Shown here piece by piece: positions 18,690-27,745 of a DNA stretch of 64,000 nt (its first letter is position 1; every line of letters begins with the position of its first letter). The stretch covers positions 62,001 to 126,000 of the forward strand of contig NZ_FNIJ01000013.1 of NCBI RefSeq assembly GCF_900103845.1, written 5' to 3'. The stretch comes from Pseudomonas jinjuensis (lineage in GTDB: Bacteria; Pseudomonadota; Gammaproteobacteria; Pseudomonadales; Pseudomonadaceae). Below the pieces are notes generated by a model. It was not told the DNA's origin and did not search any database. It was given only the letters and a program-made list of their open reading frames with translations. The position numbers and the translations under genes were made by a program.

Positions 18690-18718
18690 AAAGAAAACGC
18701 CCATGAATGGGCGTTTTT
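18690..18718 (-). terminator. Bidirectional-looking terminator after sdaB
   Basis: AACGCCCAT (18696-18704) pairs with ATGGGCGTT (18707-18715) and is flanked by A-rich and T-rich runs, so it can work on either strand. It lies 195 bases beyond the sdaB stop and 148 bases before gbdR. It most likely separates the sdaB message from gbdR. The remaining bases of this 370-base gap show nothing I can name. Confidence 0.75.
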
Positions 18719-18912
18719 GGGAGCTCAGATGCGACCAGCAGAATGTCGCAAATGCCTTAGTGACTGGCCGGTCTGGGCATTTCCGTAGCATCCGGTTTTC
18801 GCTAGCGGTCGGGGGTGGTGAGAAAGGTAACGGTTGTGCGGATGAGGTTCTTTCCCGTTTCCCGCCGCCGCGCCAAAAGGAAGCGCAGCGGCGGAATGCG
18901 CGCCATTGCGGG

Positions 18913-20289
18913 TCAGCATTCGATGCTGCTGACCGCCAGGCCGCCGCGCGAGGTTTCCTTGTACTTGTCGTGCATGTCGGCGCCGGTGTCGCGCATGGTG
19001 CGGATCACCTGGTCCAACGAGATGAAGTGCTCGCCGTTGCCGCGCAGGGCCATCTGCGCGGCGTTGATGGCCTTCACCGCGGCGATGGCGTTGCGCTCGA
19101 TGCACGGCACCTGCACCAGCCCGCCGACCGGGTCGCAGGTCAGGCCGAGGTTGTGTTCCAGGCCGATCTCGGCGGCGTTCTCCACCTGCGCGGGGGTCGC
19201 GCCGAGGACTTCCGCCAATCCGGCGGCCGCCATCGCGCAGGCCGAGCCGACTTCGCCCTGGCAGCCGACTTCGGCGCCGGAGATGGAAGCGTTCTTCTTG
19301 CAGAGGATGCCGACCGCCGCGGCGGCGAGGAAGTAGTCCACCACGTCGCTGTCCCGCGCATCCGGATTGAAGCGCATGTAGTAGTGCAGCACCGCCGGGA
19401 TGATCCCCGCCGCGCCGTTGGTGGGAGCGGTGACCATGCGCCCGCCGGCGGCATTTTCCTCGTTCACCGCCAGGGCGAACAGGTTGACCCACTCCATGGC
19501 GCTCAGGGTCGAGCCGATGACGTTGGGCTTGCCGATCTCCAGCAGGTTGCGGTGCAGCCTGGCCGCGCGGCGCTGCACGTTGAGCCCGCCGGGAAGGATG
19601 CCTTCCTCCTTGAGACCGTTGTTCACGCAGTCCTTCATGGCCTGCCAGATCGTCATCAGCCCGGAGCGGATGTCGGTCTCGCTGCGCCACATGCGTTCGT
19701 TGGCCAGCATCAGTTCCGACACCCGCAGGTTGTGGCGGCGGCACAGGGTCAGCAGTTCGGCGGCGCTGTTGAAGTCGTAGGGCAGCTGGGTGTGGTCCTG
19801 GTCCAGGCTGCCGGTGGCGGCCTGTTCCTCGTCGACGACGAAGCCGCCGCCGATGGAGTAGTAGGTGTCGCGGTGCAGTTCGCCCTCGCTGCCGGAGGCG
19901 ATCAGCGTCATGGCGTTGGGGTGGTAGGGCAGGTTCTCTTCCAGCAGGCGCATGTCGCGCACCCAGTCGAAGGGAATGCGCCGTTCACCGCCCAGGTTCA
20001 GTTCGCCGCTGCTCAGCAGCTCGGCCATGCGCGGGGCGATCTGCGACGGGTCGATGCGGTCCGGCCATTCGCCCATCAGGCCCATGACCGTCGCGCGGTC
20101 GGTGCCGTGGCCGACGCCGGTGGCCGACAGCGAGCCATAGAGGCGCACTTCGACGCGAGCGACCCGGCCGAGCAACTGGCGCTCGCGCAGGGCGCCGACG
20201 AACAGCGCGGCGGCACGCATCGGGCCGACCGTATGGGAACTGGACGGGCCGATACCGATCTTGAACAGGTCGAACACACTGATAGCCAT
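18913..20289 (-). CDS. sdaB: L-serine ammonia-lyase, iron-sulfur type
   Basis: A 458-residue single-chain L-serine dehydratase that converts serine to pyruvate and ammonia with a labile 4Fe-4S cluster. The N-terminal part starts SVFDLFKIGIGPSSSHTVGPM, the family hallmark. Cluster cysteines are expected in CKKNASISGAEVGCQGEVGSAC and GLTCDPVGGLVQVPC. Glycine betaine is broken down to glycine and then serine, so this enzyme completes the route served by GbdR. It lies between gbdR and the divergent cbcXWV operon, as sdaB (PA5379) does in P. aeruginosa. Confidence 0.94.
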   Translation of the reverse strand: MAISVFDLFKIGIGPSSSHTVGPMRAAALFVGALRERQLLGRVARVEVRLYGSLSATGVGHGTDRATVMGLMGEWPDRIDPSQIAPRMAELLSSGELNLGGERRIPFDWVRDMRLLEENLPYHPNAMTLIASGSEGELHRDTYYSIGGGFVVDEEQAATGSLDQDHTQLPYDFNSAAELLTLCRRHNLRVSELMLANERMWRSETDIRSGLMTIWQAMKDCVNNGLKEEGILPGGLNVQRRAARLHRNLLEIGKPNVIGSTLSAMEWVNLFALAVNEENAAGGRMVTAPTNGAAGIIPAVLHYYMRFNPDARDSDVVDYFLAAAAVGILCKKNASISGAEVGCQGEVGSACAMAAAGLAEVLGATPAQVENAAEIGLEHNLGLTCDPVGGLVQVPCIERNAIAAVKAINAAQMALRGNGEHFISLDQVIRTMRDTGADMHDKYKETSRGGLAVSSIEC

Positions 20290-20893
20290 GCCGGCCTCCG
20301 GAAAAACGAAGTGGGGAGCGGAAACGTCCCTGTGTCCGCGTTGCCGCCATCTTCTGCGGTTCGCACCGGCCTGCGGTGTCCGCTATCGACCTGCTTTTAT
20401 CCAAAAACGCCGCGGGGGCCTGGGTACGAGGGACGCGTAGGGTGGATCACGCTCCACCGATCCGCCATGGCCGCGCATGCGGCCCCGCAATGGTGGATGG
20501 AAAAGCGCCATCCACCCTGTGTCGACATCGCGCCAGGCGCGGAACTCGCACGTCCCTCGCGCGTCTGCACTACAGCTGCCCAACCCCGGCCAACGCCGCG
20601 GGTCATGGCGGACTATCTTGATAGATGGTTCTGCCGATTCAGGTCGCTCTCAGGCAAAAACGCCGCTCCGAAGTCGCTGCGGCGGGCCAGCAAAACCGGA
20701 TGCGACACTCCTGGTGCTGATTGCGACTTCGTCCGCACTGGTTACGACGCCCCCGGTAGGCGACAGATTTTTCCTGCTCCATGATCGTTTCCGAATCGAC
20801 AAGAAAGGGACCGGCAGTTGGTGGTCCCACTAACAAGCATTCAGTCCGCCGCCCCGTAGAGGAGGCGCCGGCACCCTGCAGAGGAGTCCGCTC
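20290..20893. other. Long intergenic region between sdaB and cbcX
   Basis: No gene is seen in these 604 bases. A type C repeat lies at 20437-20520 (GTAGGGTGGATCACGCTCCA to CCATCCACCCTG). The part from about 20600 to 20880 is non-repetitive and should hold the GbdR-dependent promoters of sdaB and cbcXWV, but I could not place a GbdR site with confidence. Confidence 0.6.
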
Positions 20894-21826
20894 ATGATTG
20901 GCAAGTCCTTGCTGCTGGCTGTGTCCCTTTTCGCAATGGCGGCGAATGCCGCCGAACCCGAATCGTGCGGGACGGTACGTTTCTCCGATGTCGGCTGGAC
21001 CGACATCACCGTGACCACGGCGACCACCCGCGAGTTGCTGGAATCGCTGGGTTACACCACCAAGATGAACATGCTGTCGGTGCCGGTGACCTACCGCTCG
21101 CTGGCCAACAACGACCTCGACGTGTTCCTCGGCAACTGGATGCCGAGCATGGCCAACGACATCAAGCCCTACGCCGATGCCGGAACCGTGGAAACCGTGC
21201 GCGCCAACCTCGAAGGCGCCAAGTACACCCTCGCCGTGCCGCAGCACGTGTATGACGCCGGGCTGAAGAGCTTCGCCGACATCCACAAGTTCGCCGACAA
21301 GCTGGGCAACAAGATCTACGGCATCGAACCGGGCAACGACGGCAACCGCCTGGTGCAGAGCATGATCGACAAGAACGCCTTCGACCTCGGCAAGTTCAAG
21401 CTGGTCGAGTCCAGCGAGGCGGGCATGCTCTCCCAGGTGCAGCGCGCCGACCGCCGCGACCAGTGGGTGGTGTTCCTCGGCTGGGAACCGCACCCGATGA
21501 ACACCCGCTTCAAGATCCAGTACCTGGAAGGCGGGGACGACTTCTTCGGCCCCAACTTCGGTGGCGCCACCATCTATACCAACGTGCGCAAAGGCTACGT
21601 GCAGGAATGCCCCAACGTCGGGCAGCTGCTGAAGAACCTCAGCTTCACCCTGGACATGGAGAACAAGCTGATGGACGCCGTCCTCAACGAGGGCAAGAAG
21701 CCCGAGGAGGCGGCGAGAACCTGGCTTAAGGATCACCCCGAGCTGCTGGATGCCTGGCTCGAAGGGGTGACCACTCGAGACGGCAAGCCGGCGGCGGCCG
21801 CTGCCAAACTGGCCTTCGCCAAGTAA
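20894..21826 (+). CDS. cbcX: Choline ABC transporter substrate-binding protein CbcX
   Basis: A 310-residue periplasmic binding protein with a signal peptide (about residues 1-19). The aromatic box motifs of the choline/betaine family are seen in VGWTDITVTTAT, FLGNWMPSMAND, YGIEPGNDGNRL, LVESSEAGML and VFLGWEPHPMN. It captures choline for the CbcWV membrane complex. An AGAGGAG site precedes the ATG. It is the first gene of the cbcXWV operon, with 43 bases to cbcW. Confidence 0.93.
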   Translation: MIGKSLLLAVSLFAMAANAAEPESCGTVRFSDVGWTDITVTTATTRELLESLGYTTKMNMLSVPVTYRSLANNDLDVFLGNWMPSMANDIKPYADAGTVETVRANLEGAKYTLAVPQHVYDAGLKSFADIHKFADKLGNKIYGIEPGNDGNRLVQSMIDKNAFDLGKFKLVESSEAGMLSQVQRADRRDQWVVFLGWEPHPMNTRFKIQYLEGGDDFFGPNFGGATIYTNVRKGYVQECPNVGQLLKNLSFTLDMENKLMDAVLNEGKKPEEAARTWLKDHPELLDAWLEGVTTRDGKPAAAAAKLAFAK

Positions 21827-21869
21827 CTGGTGAAGGTCGTTTCCCCTTAGCTTCCGATGGGCCCGCACT

Positions 21870-22709
21870 ATGTTCCTGACTGACAACAAGCTTCCCCTGG
21901 GAGACCACATCGCCGGATTCGTCGATTGGTTGACCCAGCATGGTTCCGCGTTCTTCGACAAGATTTCGGACACCCTGGAATTCCTCATCCACGGCGTGAC
22001 CAACGGCCTGCTGTGGTTCAACCCATTGGTCCTCACCGCGATCCTGGTGGCGCTGGTCCACCTCATCCAGCGCAGCGTCGGCCTGACGCTGTTCGCCCTC
22101 GCCTCGCTGCTGCTGATCCTCAACCTGGGCTACTGGACGGAAACCATGGAGACCCTCGCCCAGGTCATCTTCGCCACCCTCGTGTGCATCGCCGTCGGCG
22201 TGCCGCTGGGCATAGTCGCGGCGCACAAGCCGTGGTTCTACACCGGCCTGCGGCCATTGCTCGACCTGATGCAGACGGTGCCGACCTTCGTCTACCTGAT
22301 CCCGACCCTGACCCTGTTCGGCCTGGGCGTGGTGCCGGGGCTGATCTCCACGGTGATCTTCGCCATCGCCGCGCCGATCCGCCTGACCTGCCTGGGCATC
22401 CAGGACGTGCCGGCGGAACTGATGGACGCCGGCAAGGCCTTCGGCTGCTCGCGCTGGCAGCTGCTGACCCGCATCGAGCTGCCGCACGCCATGCCCAGCA
22501 TCGGCGCCGGCGTCACCCAATGCATCATGTTGTCCCTGTCGATGGTGGTGATCGCCGCCCTGGTGGGTGCCGACGGCCTCGGCAAGCCGGTGGTCAACGC
22601 GCTCAACACGGCGGACATTTCCCTCGGCTTCGAGGCCGGCCTGGCCATTGTCCTGCTCGCCATCCTGCTCGACCGGGTGTGCAAGCAACGCTCGCTGCGG
22701 GGGAGGTAA
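21870..22709 (+). CDS. cbcW: Choline/betaine/carnitine ABC transporter permease CbcW
   Basis: A 279-residue inner membrane permease of the ProW/OpuAB type. About six to seven helices are seen, for example LTAILVALVHLIQ, ALASLLLILNLGY, FVYLIPTLTLFGLGVVPGLI and SLSMVVIAALVGADGL. The cytoplasmic loop with the EAA-like motif (MDAGKAFGCSRWQLLTRIELPHAMPSI) at about residues 186-212 docks on the ATPase. It sits between cbcX and cbcV on one strand; only six bases separate its stop from the cbcV start. Confidence 0.94.
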   Translation: MFLTDNKLPLGDHIAGFVDWLTQHGSAFFDKISDTLEFLIHGVTNGLLWFNPLVLTAILVALVHLIQRSVGLTLFALASLLLILNLGYWTETMETLAQVIFATLVCIAVGVPLGIVAAHKPWFYTGLRPLLDLMQTVPTFVYLIPTLTLFGLGVVPGLISTVIFAIAAPIRLTCLGIQDVPAELMDAGKAFGCSRWQLLTRIELPHAMPSIGAGVTQCIMLSLSMVVIAALVGADGLGKPVVNALNTADISLGFEAGLAIVLLAILLDRVCKQRSLRGR

Positions 22710-22715
22710 GCACTT

Positions 22716-23894
22716 ATGTCCGCGATTCGTTTCGAACACGTCGATGTGATCTTCGGCGCCCATACCAAGGAAGCCATCAGACTGCTCGACCAGGGCATGG
22801 GCCGCGAGGAAATCCTCAAGCGCACCGGACAGGTACTGGGTGTGGAAGACGCCTGCCTGGACGTCAACCGCGGCGAGATCTGCGTGCTGATGGGCCTCTC
22901 CGGCTCAGGCAAGTCCAGCCTGCTGCGCTGCATCAACGGCCTCAACACCGTGAGCCGCGGCAAGCTGCTTATCGAGCACGAAGGCCAGCAGGTGGACATC
23001 GCCAGCTGCTCGCCGGCGACCCTCAAGACCATGCGCACCAAGCGCATCGCCATGGTGTTCCAGAAGTTCGCCCTGATGCCCTGGCTGACCGTGGCCGAGA
23101 ACATCGGCTTCGGCCTGGAGATGCAGGGCCGCCCGGCCAACGAGCGGAAGAAGCTGATCGACGAGAAGCTGGAACTGGTCGGCCTGTCGCAATGGCGCGA
23201 CAAGCGCCCGGACTCGCTGTCCGGCGGCATGCAGCAGCGCGTCGGCCTGGCCCGCGCGCTGGCGATGGACTGCGACATCCTGCTGATGGACGAACCCTTC
23301 TCCGCGCTGGACCCGCTGATCCGCCAGCAGCTGCAGGACGAACTGCTGGTGCTGCAACGGCAGCTGCACAAGACCATCGTCTTCGTCAGCCACGACCTCG
23401 ACGAGGCGCTGAAGATCGGTACCCGCATCGCCATCATGAAGGACGGCCGCATCATCCAGCACGGCAAGCCCGAGGAAATCGTGCTCAGCCCGGCGGACGA
23501 CTACGTGCGCACCTTCGTCGCCCACACCAACCCGCTCAACGTGCTGTGCGGATCGAGCCTGATGCGCGGCCTCGACCAATGCCGCCACGAGGCCGGCGAA
23601 GTCTGCTTCGACCAGGGCCGCGACTGCTGGCTGGGCCTCACCGAAGGCAACCAGATCAAGAACGCGCGCCAGGGCAGCAACATCATCGACCTGCAACGCT
23701 GGCGCCCGGGCGACCCGGTGGAAAAGCTCAAGCACGAGCCGACCGTGGTCGACGTCAGCATCCGCATGCGCGACGCCCTGCAGATCCGCTACCAGACCGG
23801 CCACAAGCTGGTGCTGCAGGAGCAGAACCGCGTGGTCGGGGTGCTGGGGGACAGCGAGCTCTATCACGCGCTGCTGGGCAAGAACATGGGCTGA
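22716..23894 (+). CDS. cbcV: Choline/betaine/carnitine ABC transporter ATPase CbcV
   Basis: A 392-residue ABC ATPase of the ProV type that drives quaternary amine uptake. It has Walker A GLSGSGKSS near residues 65-73, signature LSGGMQQRVGLARAL near 167-181, Walker B CDILLMDEP near 187-195 and the switch histidine in FVSHDLDEAL near 221-230. A C-terminal region of about 120 residues resembles the CBS-type regulatory tail of ProV. The GGGAGG site lies inside the end of cbcW. A strong terminator follows. Confidence 0.95.
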   Translation: MSAIRFEHVDVIFGAHTKEAIRLLDQGMGREEILKRTGQVLGVEDACLDVNRGEICVLMGLSGSGKSSLLRCINGLNTVSRGKLLIEHEGQQVDIASCSPATLKTMRTKRIAMVFQKFALMPWLTVAENIGFGLEMQGRPANERKKLIDEKLELVGLSQWRDKRPDSLSGGMQQRVGLARALAMDCDILLMDEPFSALDPLIRQQLQDELLVLQRQLHKTIVFVSHDLDEALKIGTRIAIMKDGRIIQHGKPEEIVLSPADDYVRTFVAHTNPLNVLCGSSLMRGLDQCRHEAGEVCFDQGRDCWLGLTEGNQIKNARQGSNIIDLQRWRPGDPVEKLKHEPTVVDVSIRMRDALQIRYQTGHKLVLQEQNRVVGVLGDSELYHALLGKNMG

Positions 23895-23912
23895 CGGGGC
23901 CGATGAAACGAA

Positions 23913-23947
23913 GACGCCGGGCATTGCCCGGCGTTTTTGTTTTTGGG
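23913..23947 (+). terminator. Rho-independent terminator of cbcXWV
   Basis: ACGCCGGGC (23914-23922) pairs perfectly with GCCCGGCGT (23926-23934) and runs into TTTTTGTTTTT. Confidence 0.94.
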
Positions 23948-23979
23948 ATCGCGGCAACGACGGCGACGATGCGCTTTTC

Positions 23980-24055
23980 GTAGGAGCCAGCTTGCTGGCG
24001 ATCAGCCGCGCTCACCGCCAGCATGGCCTGCGGATCGCGAGCAAGCTCGCTCCTA
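23980..24055. repeat. Type B repeat
   Basis: The left arm GTAGGAGCCAGCTTGCTGGC faces the right arm GATCGCGAGCAAGCTCGCTC. The unit of 76 bases lies between convergent genes. Type B units differ from type A in the arm core (GAGCTTGCTC against GGGCCATGCCC). Confidence 0.85.
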
Positions 24056-24076
24056 CAGGTTCCGCGGGGCTTTCCC

Positions 24077-24919
24077 CTATGGCTCGCCCTGCGTCAGCCA
24101 ATCGATGAACAGCGAGAACAACTCCGCCTGCGAGTTGATCTCCAGCTTGGTGTACAGGTGCTTGCGGTGCATGCGCACGGTTTCCGGGGATATCTCCAGC
24201 ACCCTGGCGCTGGACTTCACCGAGTGCCCGCGCAGCAGCAGGTGGGCGATCTCGCGTTCGCGCTCGGTGAGCAGGTCGGCGCCGAAGTTCATGAAGGCCG
24301 CGCGGATGTGCCGGTTCAGCGCGGGCGCCGGGGCGCCGGCCGGTTCGCCGTCGAGGCAGCGTTCCAGCCCGCCGCTGCGGTCGAACTGCACGCACAGCTC
24401 GCGCACCAGCGGCAGGGCGCTGCGCAGCAGGTCGAGCTGCCCGGCGTCGAAGCGCGCGCCGCTGCGGCCCTGGTAGACGCACAGCGACAGCTTGCGCTGC
24501 TCGTCGAGGTCGACGATGTAGTGGCTGTCCTCCACCGAGCCGCACTTGAGGTAGTAGGTCTTGTAGTACTCGCTGCTGAAGAAGTCGTCCGGGGCGATTT
24601 CCGCCAGCGGATAGAAGCCCTCGGCGAGGCCGTCCTCCAGCGCCAGGCAGAACGGGTCGAGCATGTAGCCGCGGGCGTAGTAGCGCTCGGTCAGCGCCTC
24701 GCGGTACTCCTCGGGAATGCCGCGCTGGTAGAGATGGCGCGGCGCCTGGCCCTTGCGTTCGAGGCCGAACAGCACCGATTCGATCGACACCAGCTGCGCC
24801 AGCGCCTCGGCCAGGCATTCGGCGAACGCCGGCTCGGCGACATGCGCCATGACGCGCGCCAGCCCCGCATGCCAGGCATGCAGGGCCGGGGTGGACAGGT
24901 TGCTTTCGGTTTCGCTCAT
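24077..24919 (-). CDS. LuxR-type transcriptional regulator
   Basis: A 280-residue regulator with a C-terminal LuxR/FixJ helix-turn-helix at about residues 218-270 (LLTEREREIAHLLLRGHSVKSSARVLEISPETVRMHRKHL). The N-terminal 200 residues are not a recognisable autoinducer-binding or receiver domain, so a quorum-sensing role is not supported. It lies 42 bases after the class III aminotransferase gene on the same strand. It probably regulates that set. The ATG at 24919 has only a weak ribosome binding site; an in-frame ATG at 24955 is the alternative. Confidence 0.82.
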   Translation of the reverse strand: MSETESNLSTPALHAWHAGLARVMAHVAEPAFAECLAEALAQLVSIESVLFGLERKGQAPRHLYQRGIPEEYREALTERYYARGYMLDPFCLALEDGLAEGFYPLAEIAPDDFFSSEYYKTYYLKCGSVEDSHYIVDLDEQRKLSLCVYQGRSGARFDAGQLDLLRSALPLVRELCVQFDRSGGLERCLDGEPAGAPAPALNRHIRAAFMNFGADLLTEREREIAHLLLRGHSVKSSARVLEISPETVRMHRKHLYTKLEINSQAELFSLFIDWLTQGEP

Positions 24920-24961
24920 GCCGGGCAGTCTACTGGCGCCCGGGAACCTCGGCAAAGCGCA

Positions 24962-26380
24962 TCAGTTTCCCGCGTAGTCGCCGCTCCAGCGCAGGTCGTC
25001 CGCCGCCTCGAGGATCGATTCGCGCAGTTTCTCGACGATCTCGTCGACCTGCGCGCGGGTGATGGTCAGCGGCGGCGACATCACGTTGAGGTGCACGATC
25101 GGCCGCACCAGCAGGCCCTTGGCCTGGGCGCGCAGGTGGATCTTCTCGCCGATGTTCAGCTCCTCGGGGAACAGCGTCTTGCTGCGCTTGTCGGCGACGA
25201 ACTCGACGCAGGCCATCAGCCGCTGGCAGCGCACGTCGCCCACCAGCGGCAGGTCGGCCAGGGTGCGCAGGCGCTCCTCGAAGTACGCGCCGACGTCCTC
25301 CACATGCGCCAGCAGGTTCTCGCGCTGGATGATCTCGATGTTCTTCAGCGCCGCCACGCAGCTGACCGGATGGCCGCTGTAGGTGAAGCCGTGGCTGAAG
25401 CAGCGGCCCTGGGCCGGCTCGGCGATCACCTTCCAGATCCGGTCGGAGAAGATGCACGCGCCCAGCGGCAGGTAGCCGGAAGTCAGGCCCTTGGCGGTGG
25501 TGATGATGTCCGGCTGCATGCCGAACACGTCCTCGGAGGCGAAGAACGCGCCGAGGCGGCCGAAGGAGGTCACCACCTCGTCGGCGACGTAGAGCACGTC
25601 GTACTTCTGGCAGACCTCCCACATGCGCTTGTGATAGCCGACAGGCGGGACGATCACGCCACCGGAGCCCATGATCGGCTCGGCGAAGAAGGCCGCGACC
25701 TGGTCGGCGCCCAGTTCGAGGATCTTGTCCTCGAATTCGGCGACCAGGAATTCGAGGAAGTCCGCCTCGGTCATGCCTTCCGGCGCGCGATAGGGGTTCG
25801 GGCAGGAGATGTGGTGGATGAAGTCCTTGAGGAAGTCGAACTCCGCCGGGTGGTCGGCGACCTTGCCGCCGAGGGACATGGTGAGGAAGGTCGAGCCGTG
25901 GTAGGCGTTGACCCGGCTGATGATGTGCTTCTTGGCGTGCTTGCCGCGGCAGTTCTGGTAGTACTGGATCAGCCGGTAGGCGGTGTCCACGGCGGTGGAG
26001 CCGCCGGTGGTGAGGAACACGTGGTCGAGGTCGCCCGGCGCCAGTTCGGCGAGCTTCTCGCAGAGCTGGATGGCGCTGACGTTGGCCATGTCGCAGAACG
26101 GGTTGGAGTAGGCCAACTGGCGCACCTGCTCGGCGATGGCGTCGGCCATTTCCGCGCGGCCGAGGCCGATGTTGGTGCACCACATGCCGCCCACCGCGTC
26201 GAGGTAGCGCCGGCCGTGGGTATCGTAGATATAGGCGCCCTCGCCAGCGGCGATGTTCAGCGCGCCGTTCTCGCGGTGGTCGTCGAACACGTGGTAGCCG
26301 TGCATGTAGTGCGCCTTGTCGGCGGCGACCAGCTGCTCGTCGTCGAACTGGGCGAAGAAGGCTGGGGATGGGGTGTTCAT
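24962..26380 (-). CDS. Class III aminotransferase, putrescine/polyamine type
   Basis: A 472-residue PLP-dependent aminotransferase of the putrescine/beta-alanine group. It has LTTGGSTAVDTAYRLIQYY near residue 123, the YHGST substrate loop, and the cofactor-binding stretch VADEVVTSFGRLGAFF. The PLP lysine lies in TTAKGLTSGYLPLGA. It resembles the SpuC/GabT2 type of pseudomonads that transaminate putrescine or related amines with pyruvate. The start at 26380 has AGAGG upstream. A polyamine-type binding protein gene lies upstream on the same strand and a LuxR gene downstream. The substrate is inferred from these neighbours. Confidence 0.87.
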   Translation of the reverse strand: MNTPSPAFFAQFDDEQLVAADKAHYMHGYHVFDDHRENGALNIAAGEGAYIYDTHGRRYLDAVGGMWCTNIGLGRAEMADAIAEQVRQLAYSNPFCDMANVSAIQLCEKLAELAPGDLDHVFLTTGGSTAVDTAYRLIQYYQNCRGKHAKKHIISRVNAYHGSTFLTMSLGGKVADHPAEFDFLKDFIHHISCPNPYRAPEGMTEADFLEFLVAEFEDKILELGADQVAAFFAEPIMGSGGVIVPPVGYHKRMWEVCQKYDVLYVADEVVTSFGRLGAFFASEDVFGMQPDIITTAKGLTSGYLPLGACIFSDRIWKVIAEPAQGRCFSHGFTYSGHPVSCVAALKNIEIIQRENLLAHVEDVGAYFEERLRTLADLPLVGDVRCQRLMACVEFVADKRSKTLFPEELNIGEKIHLRAQAKGLLVRPIVHLNVMSPPLTITRAQVDEIVEKLRESILEAADDLRWSGDYAGN

Positions 26381-26427
26381 ACTGGGTGCCTCTGTATTTC
26401 TGATGTTCTGTTCGGAGGCCGTCACCC

Positions 26428-26545
26428 TCGCCCCGGCCCTCTCCCGGAGGAAGAGGGGGCGACAGTGCCAGCCATGGATTACCGGAGCGACTCTTCACGC
26501 CAAGCCATTCCCCTCTCCCCCTGGGAGAGGGCTGGGGTGAGGGGC
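26428..26545. repeat. Type G repeat inside a gene set
   Basis: Facing arms TCGCCCCGGCCCTCTCCCGG and CTGGGAGAGGGCTGGGGTGA form a large imperfect hairpin within the 175 bases between the aminotransferase and binding protein genes. This is the common proteobacterial CCCTCTCCC-type intergenic repeat. It may weaken read-through between the two genes. Confidence 0.75.
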
Positions 26546-26555
26546 TCTGGTGTAG

Positions 26556-27650
26556 TTACGTGCCCGTCTTCACCGCATTCCACGTCCGCGTGATCAGCCG
26601 CGTGGCCTTGCGGTCCTGCACCTTCTGGGTGAACAGGCGCGCGCGGATGGCGGCGTCCGGGTAGATCGCCGGGTTGTCACGCACCTCGGCGGCCAGCAGC
26701 GGCGTGGCGGCGGCGTTGCTGGTGGCGTAGCGGATGTAGTCGCTGACCTCGGCGGCCACCTTCGGCTGCAGCATGTATTCGATGAACCTGTGGGCGTTGG
26801 CCACGTGCGGCGCGTCGGCCGGGATGTAGAAGTCGTCGAACCAGATCAGCGAGCCTTCCTGCGGGATGAAGTAGTCCAGCTTCACCTTCGCCCCGGCCTC
26901 GTCGGCGCGGGCCTGGGCGGTGGCGTAGTCGCCGGACCAGGTCATCGCCATGCACTGGTCGCCGTTGGCCAGGCCGTTGAGGTAGCTGGTGGAGTCGAAC
27001 TTGCGGATGTACGGACGGATCGACTGCAGCAGGTCCTCCGCGGCCTTCAGGTCTTCCGGCGCGGCGCTGTTGGGGTCGCGCTTCAGGTAGGCCAGCGCCA
27101 GCGGGATGACGTCGGTGGGCGAGTCGATGATGGTCACGCCGCAGTCGGCGAACCTGGACACCACCTTGGGATCGAACAGCATCGCCAGCGAGCCGATGGG
27201 CGCGTCGGGCATGCGCTCCCTGATCTTGTCGACGTTGTAGGTGATGCCGTTGCTGCCCCAGGTGTAGGGCGCCGAGTACTTCACGCCCGGATCGTAATGA
27301 TCGAGGTGCCTGAGCACTTCAGGGTCGAGGTTGCTCCAGCTCGGCAGCTTCGACTTGTCCAGCGGCTGGAACACGCCAGCCTTGAGCAGCGGCGGCACCA
27401 GCGCGGCGTTGAGCACCACCAGGTCGTAGCCGGAGCGGCCGGGCAGCAGCTTGCCCTGCACGGTTTCGTAGGAGTCGAAGGTGTCGTAGACCACCTTGAT
27501 GCCGGTGGCCTTCTCGAACCCGGCGATGGTGTTCTCGCCGATGTAGTCGGTCCAGTTGTAGAGGTGAAGGGTGTTGTCGTCGGCGCCGAAGCCCATGGCC
27601 GGCAAGGCCGCCAGGGTCGTGCTGAGTACTGCCGCAAGAGTGGTCCGCAT
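26556..27650 (-). CDS. Polyamine ABC substrate-binding protein (PotF/SpuD-like)
   Basis: A 364-residue periplasmic binding protein of the PotD/PotF family. A signal peptide (MRTTLAAVLSTTLAALPAMGFG) is followed by the typical LHLYNWTDYIGENTIAGFE, with the substrate-box Trp and Asp. YTWGSNGITYN lies near residue 128 and WSGDYATAQA near residue 239. It probably binds putrescine or a related amine. No permease or ATPase genes are nearby, so it must use a transporter encoded elsewhere or serve in sensing. It is the first gene of a same-strand set with the aminotransferase and LuxR genes. Confidence 0.9.
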   Translation of the reverse strand: MRTTLAAVLSTTLAALPAMGFGADDNTLHLYNWTDYIGENTIAGFEKATGIKVVYDTFDSYETVQGKLLPGRSGYDLVVLNAALVPPLLKAGVFQPLDKSKLPSWSNLDPEVLRHLDHYDPGVKYSAPYTWGSNGITYNVDKIRERMPDAPIGSLAMLFDPKVVSRFADCGVTIIDSPTDVIPLALAYLKRDPNSAAPEDLKAAEDLLQSIRPYIRKFDSTSYLNGLANGDQCMAMTWSGDYATAQARADEAGAKVKLDYFIPQEGSLIWFDDFYIPADAPHVANAHRFIEYMLQPKVAAEVSDYIRYATSNAAATPLLAAEVRDNPAIYPDAAIRARLFTQKVQDRKATRLITRTWNAVKTGT

Positions 27651-27745
27651 GTCAGTCCCGCCTGTTGTTGTTGTCGGGACTCACTCTCGACCGATGGCGG
27701 GTTTGGGGGTATTCCCCGAAAGGGTGGGGTGCCGGGCTGCTCTTC

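Noticed and set aside
20712-20724. Sigma-54 promoter upstream of cbcX (TGGTGCTGATTGC)
   Set aside because: The GG and GC elements are eight bases apart instead of ten, so it does not fit the -24/-12 consensus.
24077-24919. Quorum-sensing LuxR receptor
   Set aside because: Only the C-terminal DNA-binding domain matches. The typical autoinducer-binding residues are not seen in the N-terminal part, and no luxI-type gene is in the window.
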